Shown: positions 1 through 7,811 of the stretch, in pieces
Layout: each line of letters starts with the position of its first letter
Position numbering within the stretch: the stretch's first letter is position 1
Assembly (NCBI RefSeq): GCF_005144715.1
Contig: NZ_SWKR01000002.1
Coordinates: forward strand, 434,001 to 498,000
Reading direction: 5' to 3'
DNA length: 64,000 bases
Source of the DNA: Sphingomonas baiyangensis
Lineage (GTDB): Bacteria; Pseudomonadota; Alphaproteobacteria; Sphingomonadales; Sphingomonadaceae
The notes under the pieces: generated by a model
Told to the model about the DNA's origin: nothing
What the model saw: only the letters and a program-made list of their open reading frames with translations
Databases searched by the model: none
Program-made: the position numbers and the translations under genes

Positions 1-2
1 AG

Positions 3-2255
3 CAGCCTATCGTGCACTCGCCATCGGTATCGGAGCGGTGGCGCGGCGTGGTGCGAGCAAACGGCCTGCACTTCCATATCCCGTATGACGCAACGACTGT
101 CCTGGTTCACAACCCGGATACCGGCGAAGCGTGGCAGACGAACTTCGGGCTCGACCTCTCGGGCACGCAGAAGTGGCGCGATGCGGTCGTTGCCCGCAAT
201 GGCCTGATCTACTGCGTCCCGTATACGTCGCAATCGGTCCTCGTCATCGATCCGGTGGCGATGACAGCGACGCTCGACGTGATGGGCCTGCCTGCATCGG
301 CATTGTCGGGCACGGCGAAGTGGGACGGCGGCTGTCTCGCCAATGATGGCCGCATTTACTGCGCGCCGTTCCAGTCCACGACGCTGCTAGTCATCGATCC
401 GGCCAACAACACCGCGCAGACTTTCACCGCTGCGCAGCTAGGCATGGGTTCGACCGTGCTCAACGGCGGCACGAAATACAGCGGCATGGTTGCGGTGGGC
501 GGGTTCGTCTACGCTACGCCATTCACGGCTGCCAACGTGCTGCGCGTCAACATCGCCACGATGGTCGCGACGCAGGAGACGTATAGCCTCACGCTGTCCG
601 ACAACAACAAATGGTCGCGGGCGATTGTCGTCGGCACGCTGATCTACTGCGTGCCCTTCACCGCCACCGACATTCTCGTCATCGACACGGTGGCATCGAC
701 TGGCACTCGGACGGCGATGGGTGCCACACTGACGGGCAGCAACAAGTGGCGCGCGATCGTGCGCGTCGGCCGCAAGCTGTACGGCATCCCCGGCGATGCA
801 GGCGACTTCCTGCAAATCGATCTGGCCGACACGACCGGGAGCACCTTCGGCACGGCAACGCGGCAGACGTTCAACGTGTACGACGTCCGCACGCCGACGA
901 CTACTGGAACGCTGATTGAGCAGCTCAAATGGTCTGGCGCGGTCGTGCACAAGAACATCGTCTATGGGTGCCCCTGCGGGCTTAATCAGGCGGCGCAGGA
1001 TATCCTGATCTTCGACCCTGCCGGCAATGCAGGTGCGGGACAGGCTTACCACACCGATCTGCGTGCGTTCCTGCCGACTGGCGTGAGCGGGGCGACAAAG
1101 TGGTTCGGCGGCGTCGCGCATCCGAACGGCTATGTCTACAGCATCCCGGCGACCGCGCAGGACTTCCTTATCATCCGCGACGTCGATGCGGCAAACGACA
1201 ACCCCGTCGCGGTTCGCCATGCGCTCGGCGTCACGCTCGATGCCGTCAACCAGAAGTTTCAGGGCGGCGTCCTCGCGGGCGATATGTGCATCTACTCGTT
1301 CCCTCGCTCCGAGGAAACGCGGGTGCTGAAGATCGACCCGTATGATCTGACGGCATCGCCCTATGGCACGGCGATCCTGACCGATTGGGGCGGCGCACGC
1401 GATCGGGAAACCGGGCTGACGGGACAGCCGCTCGGCACTGGCGCTGTTGACGAGCAGAAGTGGCATTCGACCGTCGTCGGCATGGACGGCAAGATTTACG
1501 GCGTCCCGTACAACATCGACAAGGTGCTGATCCTCGACCCGAAGGCACCCGACGCCGACAAGCTCGAACTGACCAACTTCGGGCTCAACCTCTCGGGCAT
1601 CGACAAATGGGTGGGCGGCTGCCTGCATCCGAACGGCAAGATTTACTGCGCGCCGCGCAGCGCCAACGACATGCTCATCATCGACACGAACCCGCTTTCG
1701 CCGACGTACAACCAGGCATGGCGCGAGACGTTCGGGCTCAACTTCAACACGCTAAGCAACGCGGGTCAGACGACGCTCAAATGGTCGTTCCCGCAGATCG
1801 GTGCCGACAGCCGCATCTACATGCTGCCGCGCACTGCTCGCAACGTGCTGGTCTTCGACCCGAGCGATACCAGCGTGCATCCGATGGGCCGCGTGACCTT
1901 CGAGACGTTCGGCCTCAACATGGACCCGTTCAGCACTCTCGCGGGCACCGGCTACACGATCGCGTCGAAGGCCGGCCCCGATGGGCGCATCTATGCCGCC
2001 AGCACCGGAGCGCCGCCCGCCGGGACGGGCAACTTCCTCATCATCGATACGATCCGCCACACTGCGACCTATGAGGAGTTCGGGCTGACGACGCCGCTAC
2101 TGACGACCAACAAGGTTGCCGGCATCGTCCACACGCTCACGGGGCGGCTGATCTGCATTCCGCGCTCGGCGTCCTTCGCGATCATCCTGAAGCCCAAGGG
2201 CGTGCCCGCACTGCCGCCTGCTGCGGTGCTGGGACCGTATCTCAACAAGTGTTGA
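3..2255 (+). CDS. Phage tail/fibre-like protein made of 14 propeller repeats (5' end outside window)
   Basis: The frame is open to the window edge, so the true start is upstream; a GTG at 12 is the first start-like codon. The protein consists of about 14 repeats of roughly 45-60 residues with the pattern KW-x(3-5)-V/G-x-G-x-IYC-x-P-x(5)-VLxIDP. Fourteen copies would fit two seven-bladed beta-propellers; that fold is an inference from repeat number and pattern. The protein precedes lysis genes on the same strand, as tail fibre or host-recognition proteins often do in prophages. No enzymatic motif is visible. An alternative is a secreted propeller carried by the phage. Confidence 0.7.
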   Translation, partial: QPIVHSPSVSERWRGVVRANGLHFHIPYDATTVLVHNPDTGEAWQTNFGLDLSGTQKWRDAVVARNGLIYCVPYTSQSVLVIDPVAMTATLDVMGLPASALSGTAKWDGGCLANDGRIYCAPFQSTTLLVIDPANNTAQTFTAAQLGMGSTVLNGGTKYSGMVAVGGFVYATPFTAANVLRVNIATMVATQETYSLTLSDNNKWSRAIVVGTLIYCVPFTATDILVIDTVASTGTRTAMGATLTGSNKWRAIVRVGRKLYGIPGDAGDFLQIDLADTTGSTFGTATRQTFNVYDVRTPTTTGTLIEQLKWSGAVVHKNIVYGCPCGLNQAAQDILIFDPAGNAGAGQAYHTDLRAFLPTGVSGATKWFGGVAHPNGYVYSIPATAQDFLIIRDVDAANDNPVAVRHALGVTLDAVNQKFQGGVLAGDMCIYSFPRSEETRVLKIDPYDLTASPYGTAILTDWGGARDRETGLTGQPLGTGAVDEQKWHSTVVGMDGKIYGVPYNIDKVLILDPKAPDADKLELTNFGLNLSGIDKWVGGCLHPNGKIYCAPRSANDMLIIDTNPLSPTYNQAWRETFGLNFNTLSNAGQTTLKWSFPQIGADSRIYMLPRTARNVLVFDPSDTSVHPMGRVTFETFGLNMDPFSTLAGTGYTIASKAGPDGRIYAASTGAPPAGTGNFLIIDTIRHTATYEEFGLTTPLLTTNKVAGIVHTLTGRLICIPRSASFAIILKPKGVPALPPAAVLGPYLNKC

Positions 2256-2295
2256 ACCCCTCCGCACATCCTGTGCCGAGCCAAGGAGAGTAACA

Positions 2296-2412
2296 ATGTC
2301 CCCGATCGATTTCGTGCCGCAGATGAGCGACGGGCAGGTAGGCCCGCCTCCCACGCCGACGCCATCGCCGACGCCAACCCCGAAGCCGCCCACGCGTCCT
2401 ACCGGCGGCTGA
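2296..2412 (+). CDS. Small proline-rich phage protein (38 aa)
   Basis: A strong AAGGAG ribosome site lies at 2283-2288, six to eight bases before the ATG. The second half is a Pro/Thr run (PPPTPTPSPTPTPKPP) ending in TGA two bases before the next gene. The tight spacing in a same-strand phage operon and the good ribosome site support a real small gene. No known family is recognised; it may be a linker or tail-associated peptide. Confidence 0.5.
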   Translation: MSPIDFVPQMSDGQVGPPPTPTPSPTPTPKPPTRPTGG

Positions 2413-2414
2413 CG

Positions 2415-2870
2415 ATGCTCAACCCGCAGTACGTATACTATCTGGCGATCGGCGCGGTCGTGCTGATGGAAGCAGGCTGCGGGTTGTTCGGGCGGCGCTG
2501 TTTCGGCCGCATGGCTTACGTGCTGGGGGCGGCCTTCGCTGCTTCCTACGCCGGCTATGCGATGGGCCAGTATCTGCCGGCGGTTCAGCTAGTTGTGCAC
2601 ATTGCCGGGTTCGCGCTCGGCATGGTCATTGCGCGCGGTCTGGCGGGTCACGTCATCGCCGGCATCTTCTTCCCCATGGTCACGGTGGACGCGCTGCGGC
2701 TTTGGGAACTGGTATCGCCCATGACGTGGTGGTGGGCGATCTACTACATGGCGATGGCGCAGCTCGTCGCCTTGGGGATGGGCGCAGAGTTTCACCCGCT
2801 TGGGCGCGCGATCCGCCGTCTGTCGGCGGAACTGCACGCGCGTTTCGAGCGGAGCATGGGATGGATCTGA
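2415..2870 (+). CDS. Phage integral membrane protein, unknown function
   Basis: The 151-residue protein has four to five hydrophobic stretches (about residues 7-25, 35-50, 57-80, 82-98 and 105-122) and a basic amphipathic tail. The start is two bases after the preceding stop. Its end overlaps the next start (ATGGATCTGA). It lies between a tail-type gene and the lysis cassette, so a role in the host inner membrane, such as lysis timing or superinfection control, is possible but not shown. No family is recognised. Confidence 0.55.
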   Translation: MLNPQYVYYLAIGAVVLMEAGCGLFGRRCFGRMAYVLGAAFAASYAGYAMGQYLPAVQLVVHIAGFALGMVIARGLAGHVIAGIFFPMVTVDALRLWELVSPMTWWWAIYYMAMAQLVALGMGAEFHPLGRAIRRLSAELHARFERSMGWI

Positions 2871-3184
2871 CCGGAAGCCACGGGGGCGTGGTGGCGGCTG
2901 CGGCAATGGCGTCGTGGGCTGCGGCAACGGCGTTCTGGATGGGCGTAGGCACCGTCATCTGGCGGCTGTTCTTCGAGCCCCGCATCAAGGCGCTGCAAGG
3001 CCAGCTAGAGGACGAACGCACGCGCTGCGACAAGGACGTGGAAGCGCTGCGCGATAGGATCAAGCAACTCGAATTGCTGCTGATGCTCCACGGCCCGCAA
3101 TCGCTTCGCCAGCACATGCAGGCGGCATTGTCCGAGCACAGCATCGCCATGTCCGAACTCAAGGAGAACCGGGCAAATGACTGA
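2861..3184 (+). CDS. Phage membrane-anchored coiled-coil protein
   Basis: I take ATG 2861, which overlaps the previous stop and follows a GGAGC site. The 107-residue product has one N-terminal hydrophobic segment (about residues 10-32) followed by a charged helical stretch with heptad-like spacing (about 37-70). This type II membrane topology resembles small phage inner-membrane proteins near lysins. It could be a spanin-like or anti-holin protein, but a better spanin pair is present downstream, so the function is left open. Its last bases overlap the endolysin start. Confidence 0.55.
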   Translation: MDLTGSHGGVVAAAAMASWAAATAFWMGVGTVIWRLFFEPRIKALQGQLEDERTRCDKDVEALRDRIKQLELLLMLHGPQSLRQHMQAALSEHSIAMSELKENRAND

Positions 3185-3869
3185 CGCAACCCCGCTACAG
3201 CGCCGTTTAGCGGCCCTTGGAGAGCCTATCGCCGTTGACGGGGTGTTCGGCCCCGCGACGATGGCAGCGGCCCTGAGGCGGCTTCCTGAGGCGGCTACGC
3301 GCTTCGACGCCGAGCCCTTCTATGCCGCCATCCGCAAGTCGCTGTTCGGCGGCACTATCAGCCCTAGCCAGTTCGAAGGCATAGAGGCGAAGCTCAAGGC
3401 GTTCGCCGGCCAACCGCTGGCCTATGTCGCATACATGCTGGCGACCTCCTATTGGGAGACGGCGCGCACGATGCAGCCGATCGCCGAGTTCGGGAAGGGC
3501 AAGGGGCGCAAGTATGGCGTATCGGGGCCGCACGGCGGGCAGGTGGCCTATGGCCGGGGCGACGTGCAACTGACGTGGCCCGACAACTACGCGCGCGCCG
3601 ACAAAGAGCTGGGCCTGAACGGCAAGCTGATCGGCAACTACGACAACGCGCTCGACCCCGACATATCGGCAGCGATCATGCTGCGCGGCATGACGGAAGG
3701 CTGGTTCACCGGGAAGAAGCTGTCCGATTATCTGCCGGCTGCTGGCCCTGCCACGGAAGGCGGTTTCACCCCGGCGCGGCGCATTATCAACGGCACCGAC
3801 AAGCAGCATGAGATCGCGGGCATCGCGCTCAAGTGGCAGACGGCTTTGCAGGCGGGGGGCTGGGCATGA
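3177..3869 (+). CDS. Phage endolysin, GH19 chitinase/lysozyme-like
   Basis: The 230-residue protein has a short N-terminal stretch resembling a peptidoglycan-binding repeat (LGEPIAVDGVFGPATMAAAL, residues about 14-33), then a GH19-like muramidase domain. TSYWETARTMQPI (around residues 90-102) places the likely general-acid Glu, and GQVAYGRGDVQLTWPDNY is the characteristic core. There is no signal peptide, which fits release through a holin. It sits directly before a two-helix holin-like gene (ATGA overlap) and a spanin pair, forming a lysis cassette. The expected role is cleavage of the peptidoglycan glycan strand at the end of the lytic cycle. Confidence 0.8.
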   Translation: MTDATPLQRRLAALGEPIAVDGVFGPATMAAALRRLPEAATRFDAEPFYAAIRKSLFGGTISPSQFEGIEAKLKAFAGQPLAYVAYMLATSYWETARTMQPIAEFGKGKGRKYGVSGPHGGQVAYGRGDVQLTWPDNYARADKELGLNGKLIGNYDNALDPDISAAIMLRGMTEGWFTGKKLSDYLPAAGPATEGGFTPARRIINGTDKQHEIAGIALKWQTALQAGGWA

Positions 3870-4150
3870 CTGAGGAACGCAGCACCTTCCGGCATAGCGT
3901 CGGCGCACTGGCGATCGGCGGCGGGTTCGCGTGCCTGGTCCCGCTGTATTTCGTGCCGATCCCCGAGGGCAATAAAGAGGCGCTGTTGCTGGCGATCGGC
4001 ATCGTGCTGGGCTGGGGCGGGGCAATCATCAATGGCGAGTGGGGCTCATCCCCGGCGGGGCGGGCAGCAGCCTCGATCGGGCTGCGTGCACCGGATGCGC
4101 CCACCGGCAAGCCCGACGATCCTATCGCCACGAAGGAAGCGCAGCCATGA
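3866..4150 (+). CDS. Holin-like small membrane protein
   Basis: I take ATG 3866, which overlaps the endolysin stop (ATGA), rather than upstream starts inside the endolysin gene. The 94-residue product has two predicted membrane helices (about residues 13-32 and 39-57) and a polar C-terminal tail. Size, topology and position between endolysin and spanins match a class II holin, which would permeabilise the inner membrane to release the endolysin. No named holin family is recognised, so the assignment rests on context. Confidence 0.6.
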   Translation: MTEERSTFRHSVGALAIGGGFACLVPLYFVPIPEGNKEALLLAIGIVLGWGGAIINGEWGSSPAGRAAASIGLRAPDAPTGKPDDPIATKEAQP

Positions 4151-4539
4151 TCGGGCTCGGCAACATCATCGACACGGCGCGCGCGAACATCTGGCCCATC
4201 GCCTTCGCGGTGCTGGCACTGTTCGCGGCTGTCTCGTTCGTGGGCTGGCAGCGCGAAAGTGCGAACGCCGAGGAACTGCGTATCGACCTCCGCCTTGCCG
4301 AAGCGGAAGCCGACGCAGCCGAGCGCCGCACGATGGTCCTCGAAAAGGCCGCTGCCGAACGTGCGATGGACACCAGCGATATTCGCGACCTTGAGGAAGG
4401 ACTATCCGATGCGATCGACAAGGCTGCTGCCCGCGAACCCGTTGCGCCTGTTGGTGCTGCTACCCGCGCTTTGGGCTGCGAGCGCCTGCGACGAGCGGGG
4501 CAAACTACCTCCGCCCGCTATCGCGCTCAGTGCGGCTGA
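4147..4539 (+). CDS. i-spanin (Rz-like) candidate
   Basis: ATG 4147 overlaps the preceding stop. The 130-residue protein has one N-terminal membrane helix (about residues 13-36) and a long charged helical region rich in Ala/Glu/Arg (about 38-90), as in Rz-type inner-membrane spanin subunits. A lipoprotein gene starts inside it in another frame (4409), the usual overlapping Rz/Rz1 arrangement. The pair would link inner and outer membranes and disrupt the outer membrane after the endolysin acts. Confidence 0.65.
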   Translation: MIGLGNIIDTARANIWPIAFAVLALFAAVSFVGWQRESANAEELRIDLRLAEAEADAAERRTMVLEKAAAERAMDTSDIRDLEEGLSDAIDKAAAREPVAPVGAATRALGCERLRRAGQTTSARYRAQCG

Positions 4540-4711
4540 CGTGGCCGAGGCGAACAAGGCCAAGCCGCGTCCGACTGACGACGTGCTGGCCGATGCCGGC
4601 AGCGCCCGCTACAGCGCCGAGCTAGAGCTGTGGGGCGAGACTGTCTCGCGTGCATGGGGGCGCATCTGCCGCACGCTGGCGGGGCAGGGCGTCACCATAG
4701 AATGCCGATAG
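4409..4711 (+). CDS. o-spanin (Rz1-like) lipoprotein, nested start
   Basis: This 100-residue ORF starts within the i-spanin gene in the +2 frame relative to it, with a GAGGAAGG site just upstream of ATG 4409. The N-terminus has basic residues, a hydrophobic stretch and a lipobox (AASAC, Cys27), so the mature lipoprotein would begin CDERGKLPPP. The proline-containing segment after the Cys is typical of Rz1 proteins. The much longer in-frame ORF from 4259 lacks a signal peptide at its start. Family assignment comes from the nested architecture plus lipobox. Confidence 0.68.
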   Translation: MRSTRLLPANPLRLLVLLPALWAASACDERGKLPPPAIALSAADVAEANKAKPRPTDDVLADAGSARYSAELELWGETVSRAWGRICRTLAGQGVTIECR

Positions 4712-4752
4712 CGGCGACCAGCATCAGCGCCACGATCGCCGCTGCCTCGACC

Positions 4753-4926
4753 TCAAGCCGGGTTGGCTTGCGCACGCTCGACCGCCCGCCGGCATAGCTC
4801 GTCGCGAGCGAGGATCGCCATTGCGTCCTCTTGGCCGGGAGGCTGGGCGTAGGCTTTGCCGCGCAGGTATTCGACGGATTCGCTGCGCATGTGGAACGCC
4901 CACATCGCCTTGTCGTGTTCGGTCAT
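4753..4926 (-). CDS. Small phage accessory protein (57 aa)
   Basis: I choose ATG 4926, preceded by a clear GGAGGA site, over a longer in-frame start. The product begins MTEHDKAMWAFHMRSESVEY and is charged, with no membrane segment. It converges on the spanin genes and is separated by about 430 bases from the rest of the minus-strand convoy. No family is recognised; it is probably a prophage accessory gene. Confidence 0.5.
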   Translation of the reverse strand: MTEHDKAMWAFHMRSESVEYLRGKAYAQPPGQEDAMAILARDELCRRAVERAQANPA

Positions 4927-5353
4927 GCTGTCCTCCTGATTCGGGAGGACGTTGGCATGAGGGTGGGGTTGTAGGAAAGTGGGGCGGCTTATCCGGAGTT
5001 TCACCGGCCCGGGACAACCGTGGATGGGCTTTCGCTCAACCGTAGATGAAACCGTTCTTCTCGGGTCACCGCCCCATGCTGCGCTTGCTGGCCTTATCGC
5101 GCGATTGGCCAGGTTGCATTCGGGATTTAGGCTTGGACCCTAGCAGCATCATTCCCATACCACGCGACTCGCGCTCGTTCCACTGTTTTTGTTGCGGTCA
5201 AGGATAGAATGGGGTAAGGCGGTGGGGCTGCGGCGGCGTGGATGGACACGCAGAGAGCGACAAGGAAACCGCTCGAATGGCTCAGCCGAACTTCCGGTCG
5301 GCCGGCTATACGTCGATACACTGAGCAGCCGGTATCAAGCCCGGCCCGCAGTC
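4927..5353. other. Intergenic stretch inside prophage, no supported gene
   Basis: Minus-strand frames here, including 5127-5357, lack a ribosome site and have an implausible composition. No tRNA, clear terminator or repeat array is evident. It separates the convergent lysis genes from most of the minus-strand accessory convoy and may carry promoter or termination signals I cannot define. Confidence 0.4.
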
Positions 5354-5530
5354 TCACCCTGTTAGCCCGCGCTCCTGCATCACCTCGCCAAGGTCGTCCT
5401 TCGCATAGCTGGTAGCAGCCGCATATCGCTGGCGCAGTTCGTCATCGGATAGCTGGCGCAGCGCGTGCATGTGCTTGCCATGCTCCTCGATATTGACGCG
5501 GCGGATGCGAACGACACGATCCTCGCTCAT
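5354..5530 (-). CDS. Small phage accessory protein (58 aa)
   Basis: The reading frame starts with ATG 5530, overlapping the stop of the upstream gene (ATGA at 5527-5530), and ends TGA at 5354. The product begins MSEDRVVRIRRVNIEEHG and is charged and helical, with a DDELRQRYAAATSY segment. Tight coupling to its neighbour is the main evidence that it is translated. No family is recognised. Confidence 0.5.
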   Translation of the reverse strand: MSEDRVVRIRRVNIEEHGKHMHALRQLSDDELRQRYAAATSYAKDDLGEVMQERGLTG

Positions 5531-5751
5531 GCAGCTTGGCCCCTCAAGGCTTGGCGAGCGCCTTCAACGGCGGCTTCTAGCTGAGCGGTAAGCATGTCAT
5601 AATTCGAGGCATCGTCATAAGCGTCAACAACGGCCTCGACCGCCTCCCGATACCGCTTGAGCGTGTCGGCGGCTTCTCCGCACGCTTCGTTGGCCCCCAT
5701 CGTGATGCGTTCGCTCAACTGCCGCAACCGGCGCTCCAGTTCCTCGCTCAT
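5527..5751 (-). CDS. Small helical phage protein (74 aa)
   Basis: The product begins MSEELERRLRQLSERITMG and is Ala/Glu-rich and almost wholly helical, with possible coiled-coil character. It is coupled to the next gene by a 4-base stop/start overlap and belongs to the minus-strand accessory convoy. No catalytic or membrane feature is visible and no family is recognised. Confidence 0.5.
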   Translation of the reverse strand: MSEELERRLRQLSERITMGANEACGEAADTLKRYREAVEAVVDAYDDASNYDMLTAQLEAAVEGARQALRGQAA

Positions 5752-5763
5752 ACGTCGCCCCCG

Positions 5764-5940
5764 CTAGCCGATGCCGCGCCGCTGCATTTCGTCCCGATAA
5801 GCGCGCTTAACCCCAGCCTTCGCAGACGCCTCCCGCTCGCGCAGATCATCGCACGGCAATTCCGCCAGCCATTTCCGAGGCAGGCCATAGAAGCAGCCGT
5901 CGCCGCCATCCAGCAGGCCTTTCAGATTGTGCGTGCTCAT
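5764..5940 (-). CDS. Small phage accessory protein (58 aa)
   Basis: ATG 5940 overlaps the stop of the upstream DUF551-like gene; the frame ends TAG at 5764. The product begins MSTHNLKGLLDGGDGCFYGL and ends with a basic helix. Translational coupling to its neighbour supports it. Function is unknown. Confidence 0.5.
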   Translation of the reverse strand: MSTHNLKGLLDGGDGCFYGLPRKWLAELPCDDLREREASAKAGVKRAYRDEMQRRGIG

Positions 5941-6341
5941 ACGTCGTCCCCACCTTCAAGCGGGAACACGACGGCCTTCTCGGGCGGCTCAGCATAGAGG
6001 TTTGCCGGAGCGACTGGCCTAGTCCATTTGTCCGGATGTGCCGGCGTGCGTTTGGCGTGATACATTTTATAGACGCCGTCTTTGAATTCCGCGTATGCAA
6101 AGCCGTTGTTTTCCGGTTTCGCCACAATCATGTAGTGTGTCGGCTCGTCTGCATTGAGATATGGAAAACCATAGGCGCCGTCGAACATGACGGGGTGCGT
6201 CCAGAACGACCCGCACCAGCAGAAATTAGTGGCCCGTCTTCCGCCGCTCGGATGCTCGGCATCCGGCGTCCAAAGGTCTATGATCGTACCATCCTTCGGC
6301 GCGTCTGCGATAGGCAACCATTCGTTGTAGATGATGCTCAT
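5937..6341 (-). CDS. DUF551-like phage protein
   Basis: I place the start at ATG 6341, coupled to the stop of the preceding gene. The N-terminal motif EWLPIADAPKDGTIIDLW is the hallmark of DUF551-type proteins, which are common in phages and prophages and of unknown biochemical role. The 134-residue product is rich in aromatic residues and has no membrane segment. It lies mid-convoy with ATGA overlaps on both sides, so translation is probably coupled. Confidence 0.65.
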   Translation of the reverse strand: MSIIYNEWLPIADAPKDGTIIDLWTPDAEHPSGGRRATNFCWCGSFWTHPVMFDGAYGFPYLNADEPTHYMIVAKPENNGFAYAEFKDGVYKMYHAKRTPAHPDKWTRPVAPANLYAEPPEKAVVFPLEGGDDV

Positions 6342-6583
6342 ACGTCGTCCCTTCGTGCACGGATAGCGGTGGCGATCATAGCACGGAAGATCGCGACAAC
6401 ATCCTGTCGAACTTCGCCGAAGCACTCCCAGTCGCCCGCCTCCACCATTTCCGGCGTGATGTTGTCGGCCAGTGCCTTGAGGGCGGCTCGGGCTAGGTCA
6501 GCATCCTCGACACTACCGTCCTCTGCCATCCATGCTGGTAGCAAGTCCTGAATGGCTTTGCTGACCGCCTCAATCGGGTTCAT
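6338..6583 (-). CDS. Phage hypothetical protein (81 aa)
   Basis: ATG 6583 overlaps the stop of the upstream gene and the product starts MNPIEAVSKAIQDLLPAWMA. It is acidic and helical, with repeated ALKALADNI-like stretches. Gene density and coupling support it. No conserved domain is recognised. Confidence 0.5.
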   Translation of the reverse strand: MNPIEAVSKAIQDLLPAWMAEDGSVEDADLARAALKALADNITPEMVEAGDWECFGEVRQDVVAIFRAMIATAIRARRDDV

Positions 6584-6975
6584 CGTACACCTTCCTTGGA
6601 TGCGAGAGCGCGGAGGGCTGCTGCACATAGGGCTAGGGCAGGGGTGGCGGCAGTAGCGATGCCATCCGGTGTCCATCCGTCAACGTCGCCCACGAGGCAT
6701 TGCCATGCCCCGCCTTGCGCCTCGTGGTCGTGCGAAAGGTCGAACGACGGGCGATCCCCGCACAGCGACATCGCGGCGTCCAAACTGGCCGTGTATGGAG
6801 GGATATGCTGCCGGTACAGCCGCTTCCCATCACGATACCAGAATTCTTCTCGCATCCATGTCAATTTATGCTGCCAGCCAAACGTTTCGACAATTTGAAT
6901 TTCCAACCCCCGATCCGGCCCGCTCGCAGCCTCTACCCTCTCTGCCAGCCTCAACAGGGTGTTTGGGTCAGTCAT
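6580..6975 (-). CDS. Phage hypothetical protein (131 aa)
   Basis: ATG 6975 is preferred over the in-frame ATG 6993 because it overlaps the upstream stop (6972-6975) and has GGAGG about eight bases before it. The product begins MTDPNTLLRLAERVEAASGP and contains a DVDGWTPDGIATAATPALALCAAAL tail region often seen in small phage proteins. It is soluble. No function can be assigned. Confidence 0.55.
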   Translation of the reverse strand: MTDPNTLLRLAERVEAASGPDRGLEIQIVETFGWQHKLTWMREEFWYRDGKRLYRQHIPPYTASLDAAMSLCGDRPSFDLSHDHEAQGGAWQCLVGDVDGWTPDGIATAATPALALCAAALRALASKEGVR

Positions 6976-7172
6976 GGGAGATGCCTCCGCCACTTGTTCT
7001 TGCCAGTGCGCGTTTCCAACGTGACCGTGCCCTCCTGCGAATACAGCTCGGCATAGTGAGACATTTCGGACAGCATAAAGCGCTTATCGTGGCAGACGCC
7101 GCCAGCGACCTGATAGCCGTCCTGCAAGATGCGCCACCGCCATTCGAACGGTCGATCTACAGCCTCAGTCAT
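6972..7172 (-). CDS. Small phage protein (66 aa)
   Basis: ATG 7172 follows a GGAGGG site and overlaps the preceding stop. The product begins MTEAVDRPFEWRWRILQDGY and looks like a small beta-rich soluble protein. It is coupled to both neighbours. Unknown function. Confidence 0.5.
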   Translation of the reverse strand: MTEAVDRPFEWRWRILQDGYQVAGGVCHDKRFMLSEMSHYAELYSQEGTVTLETRTGKNKWRRHLP

Positions 7173-7486
7173 GCCCCCTCCCTCTCTGCGTCTGACTGTA
7201 GGAGGCGAGCGCGGACTCGTTCGCCGAGAGGGGTGAGCACTTGGCCGAGAATATGCACGTTTCGGCCAAAGGCGACATCCGGCGCTAGATCGGCCCACGT
7301 CATTTCGCAGCCATTGAGGCTTACGATGGTGTGTGTAAGCCCACGACGAAGCGACCAGTTCGCAGTGACGCCGTGCCTTGGGGCATAGGGGCGCTCGGCC
7401 TCGGCTACGGCGGTAAGATACGCCTTTTGCGGCTTTGTCAGGCCCGACGCTGTTTTCTCCACGATCGCATCAATCTCATTAGCCAT
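7169..7486 (-). CDS. Phage hypothetical protein, possible DNA-binding
   Basis: Starting at ATG 7486 the product is 105 residues and begins MANEIDAIVEKTASGLTKPQ. Its N-terminal helical part (residues about 10-35, GLTKPQKAYLTAVAEAE) and the LTPLGERVRARLL ending resemble winged-helix-like small proteins, but no signature is decisive. The start overlaps the upstream gene's end by eight bases. Confidence 0.5.
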   Translation of the reverse strand: MANEIDAIVEKTASGLTKPQKAYLTAVAEAERPYAPRHGVTANWSLRRGLTHTIVSLNGCEMTWADLAPDVAFGRNVHILGQVLTPLGERVRARLLQSDAEREGA

Positions 7487-7811
7487 TGTTAGATGCTCCT
7501 GAGGGGGTGAGGGCGGCGATCTCGTCGTCGGATAGGTCAACGCAGCGCCGAAAGCTGACCTCCATCTCGCCTGTCTCAAGTTCGCTCAGTGCCTGCGCGG
7601 CGCCTTCGGGTGAATTGACATCACAGGGCAGACCAAAAATCTTGTTGCATGGCCCGCGCACCTTTCGCTCCAAATCGGCGATCGTGTAGAGGTACGTACG
7701 CTGTGCATTGAATGGCTTGGTCAGGATCACGAACCGGTCGTTGCGAGCCATGATTGTGTATCGCTGGCGCTCTTCCCGGAACTTGATCTTAAGGCGTCCA
7801 TCATCACCCAT
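7479..7811 (-). CDS. Phage hypothetical protein (110 aa)
   Basis: The product begins MGDDGRLKIKFREERQRYTI and is a mixed alpha/beta soluble protein with no recognised domain. Its start overlaps the end of the GIY-YIG-like gene upstream, and its stop overlaps the next start. This places it second in the minus-strand convoy. Confidence 0.5.
   Translation of the reverse strand: MGDDGRLKIKFREERQRYTIMARNDRFVILTKPFNAQRTYLYTIADLERKVRGPCNKIFGLPCDVNSPEGAAQALSELETGEMEVSFRRCVDLSDDEIAALTPSGASNNG

Noticed and set aside
5127-5357. Possible minus-strand gene in prophage
   Set aside because: No ribosome site; Ala/Pro/Arg-biased sequence without plausible fold; overlaps the end of a better gene.
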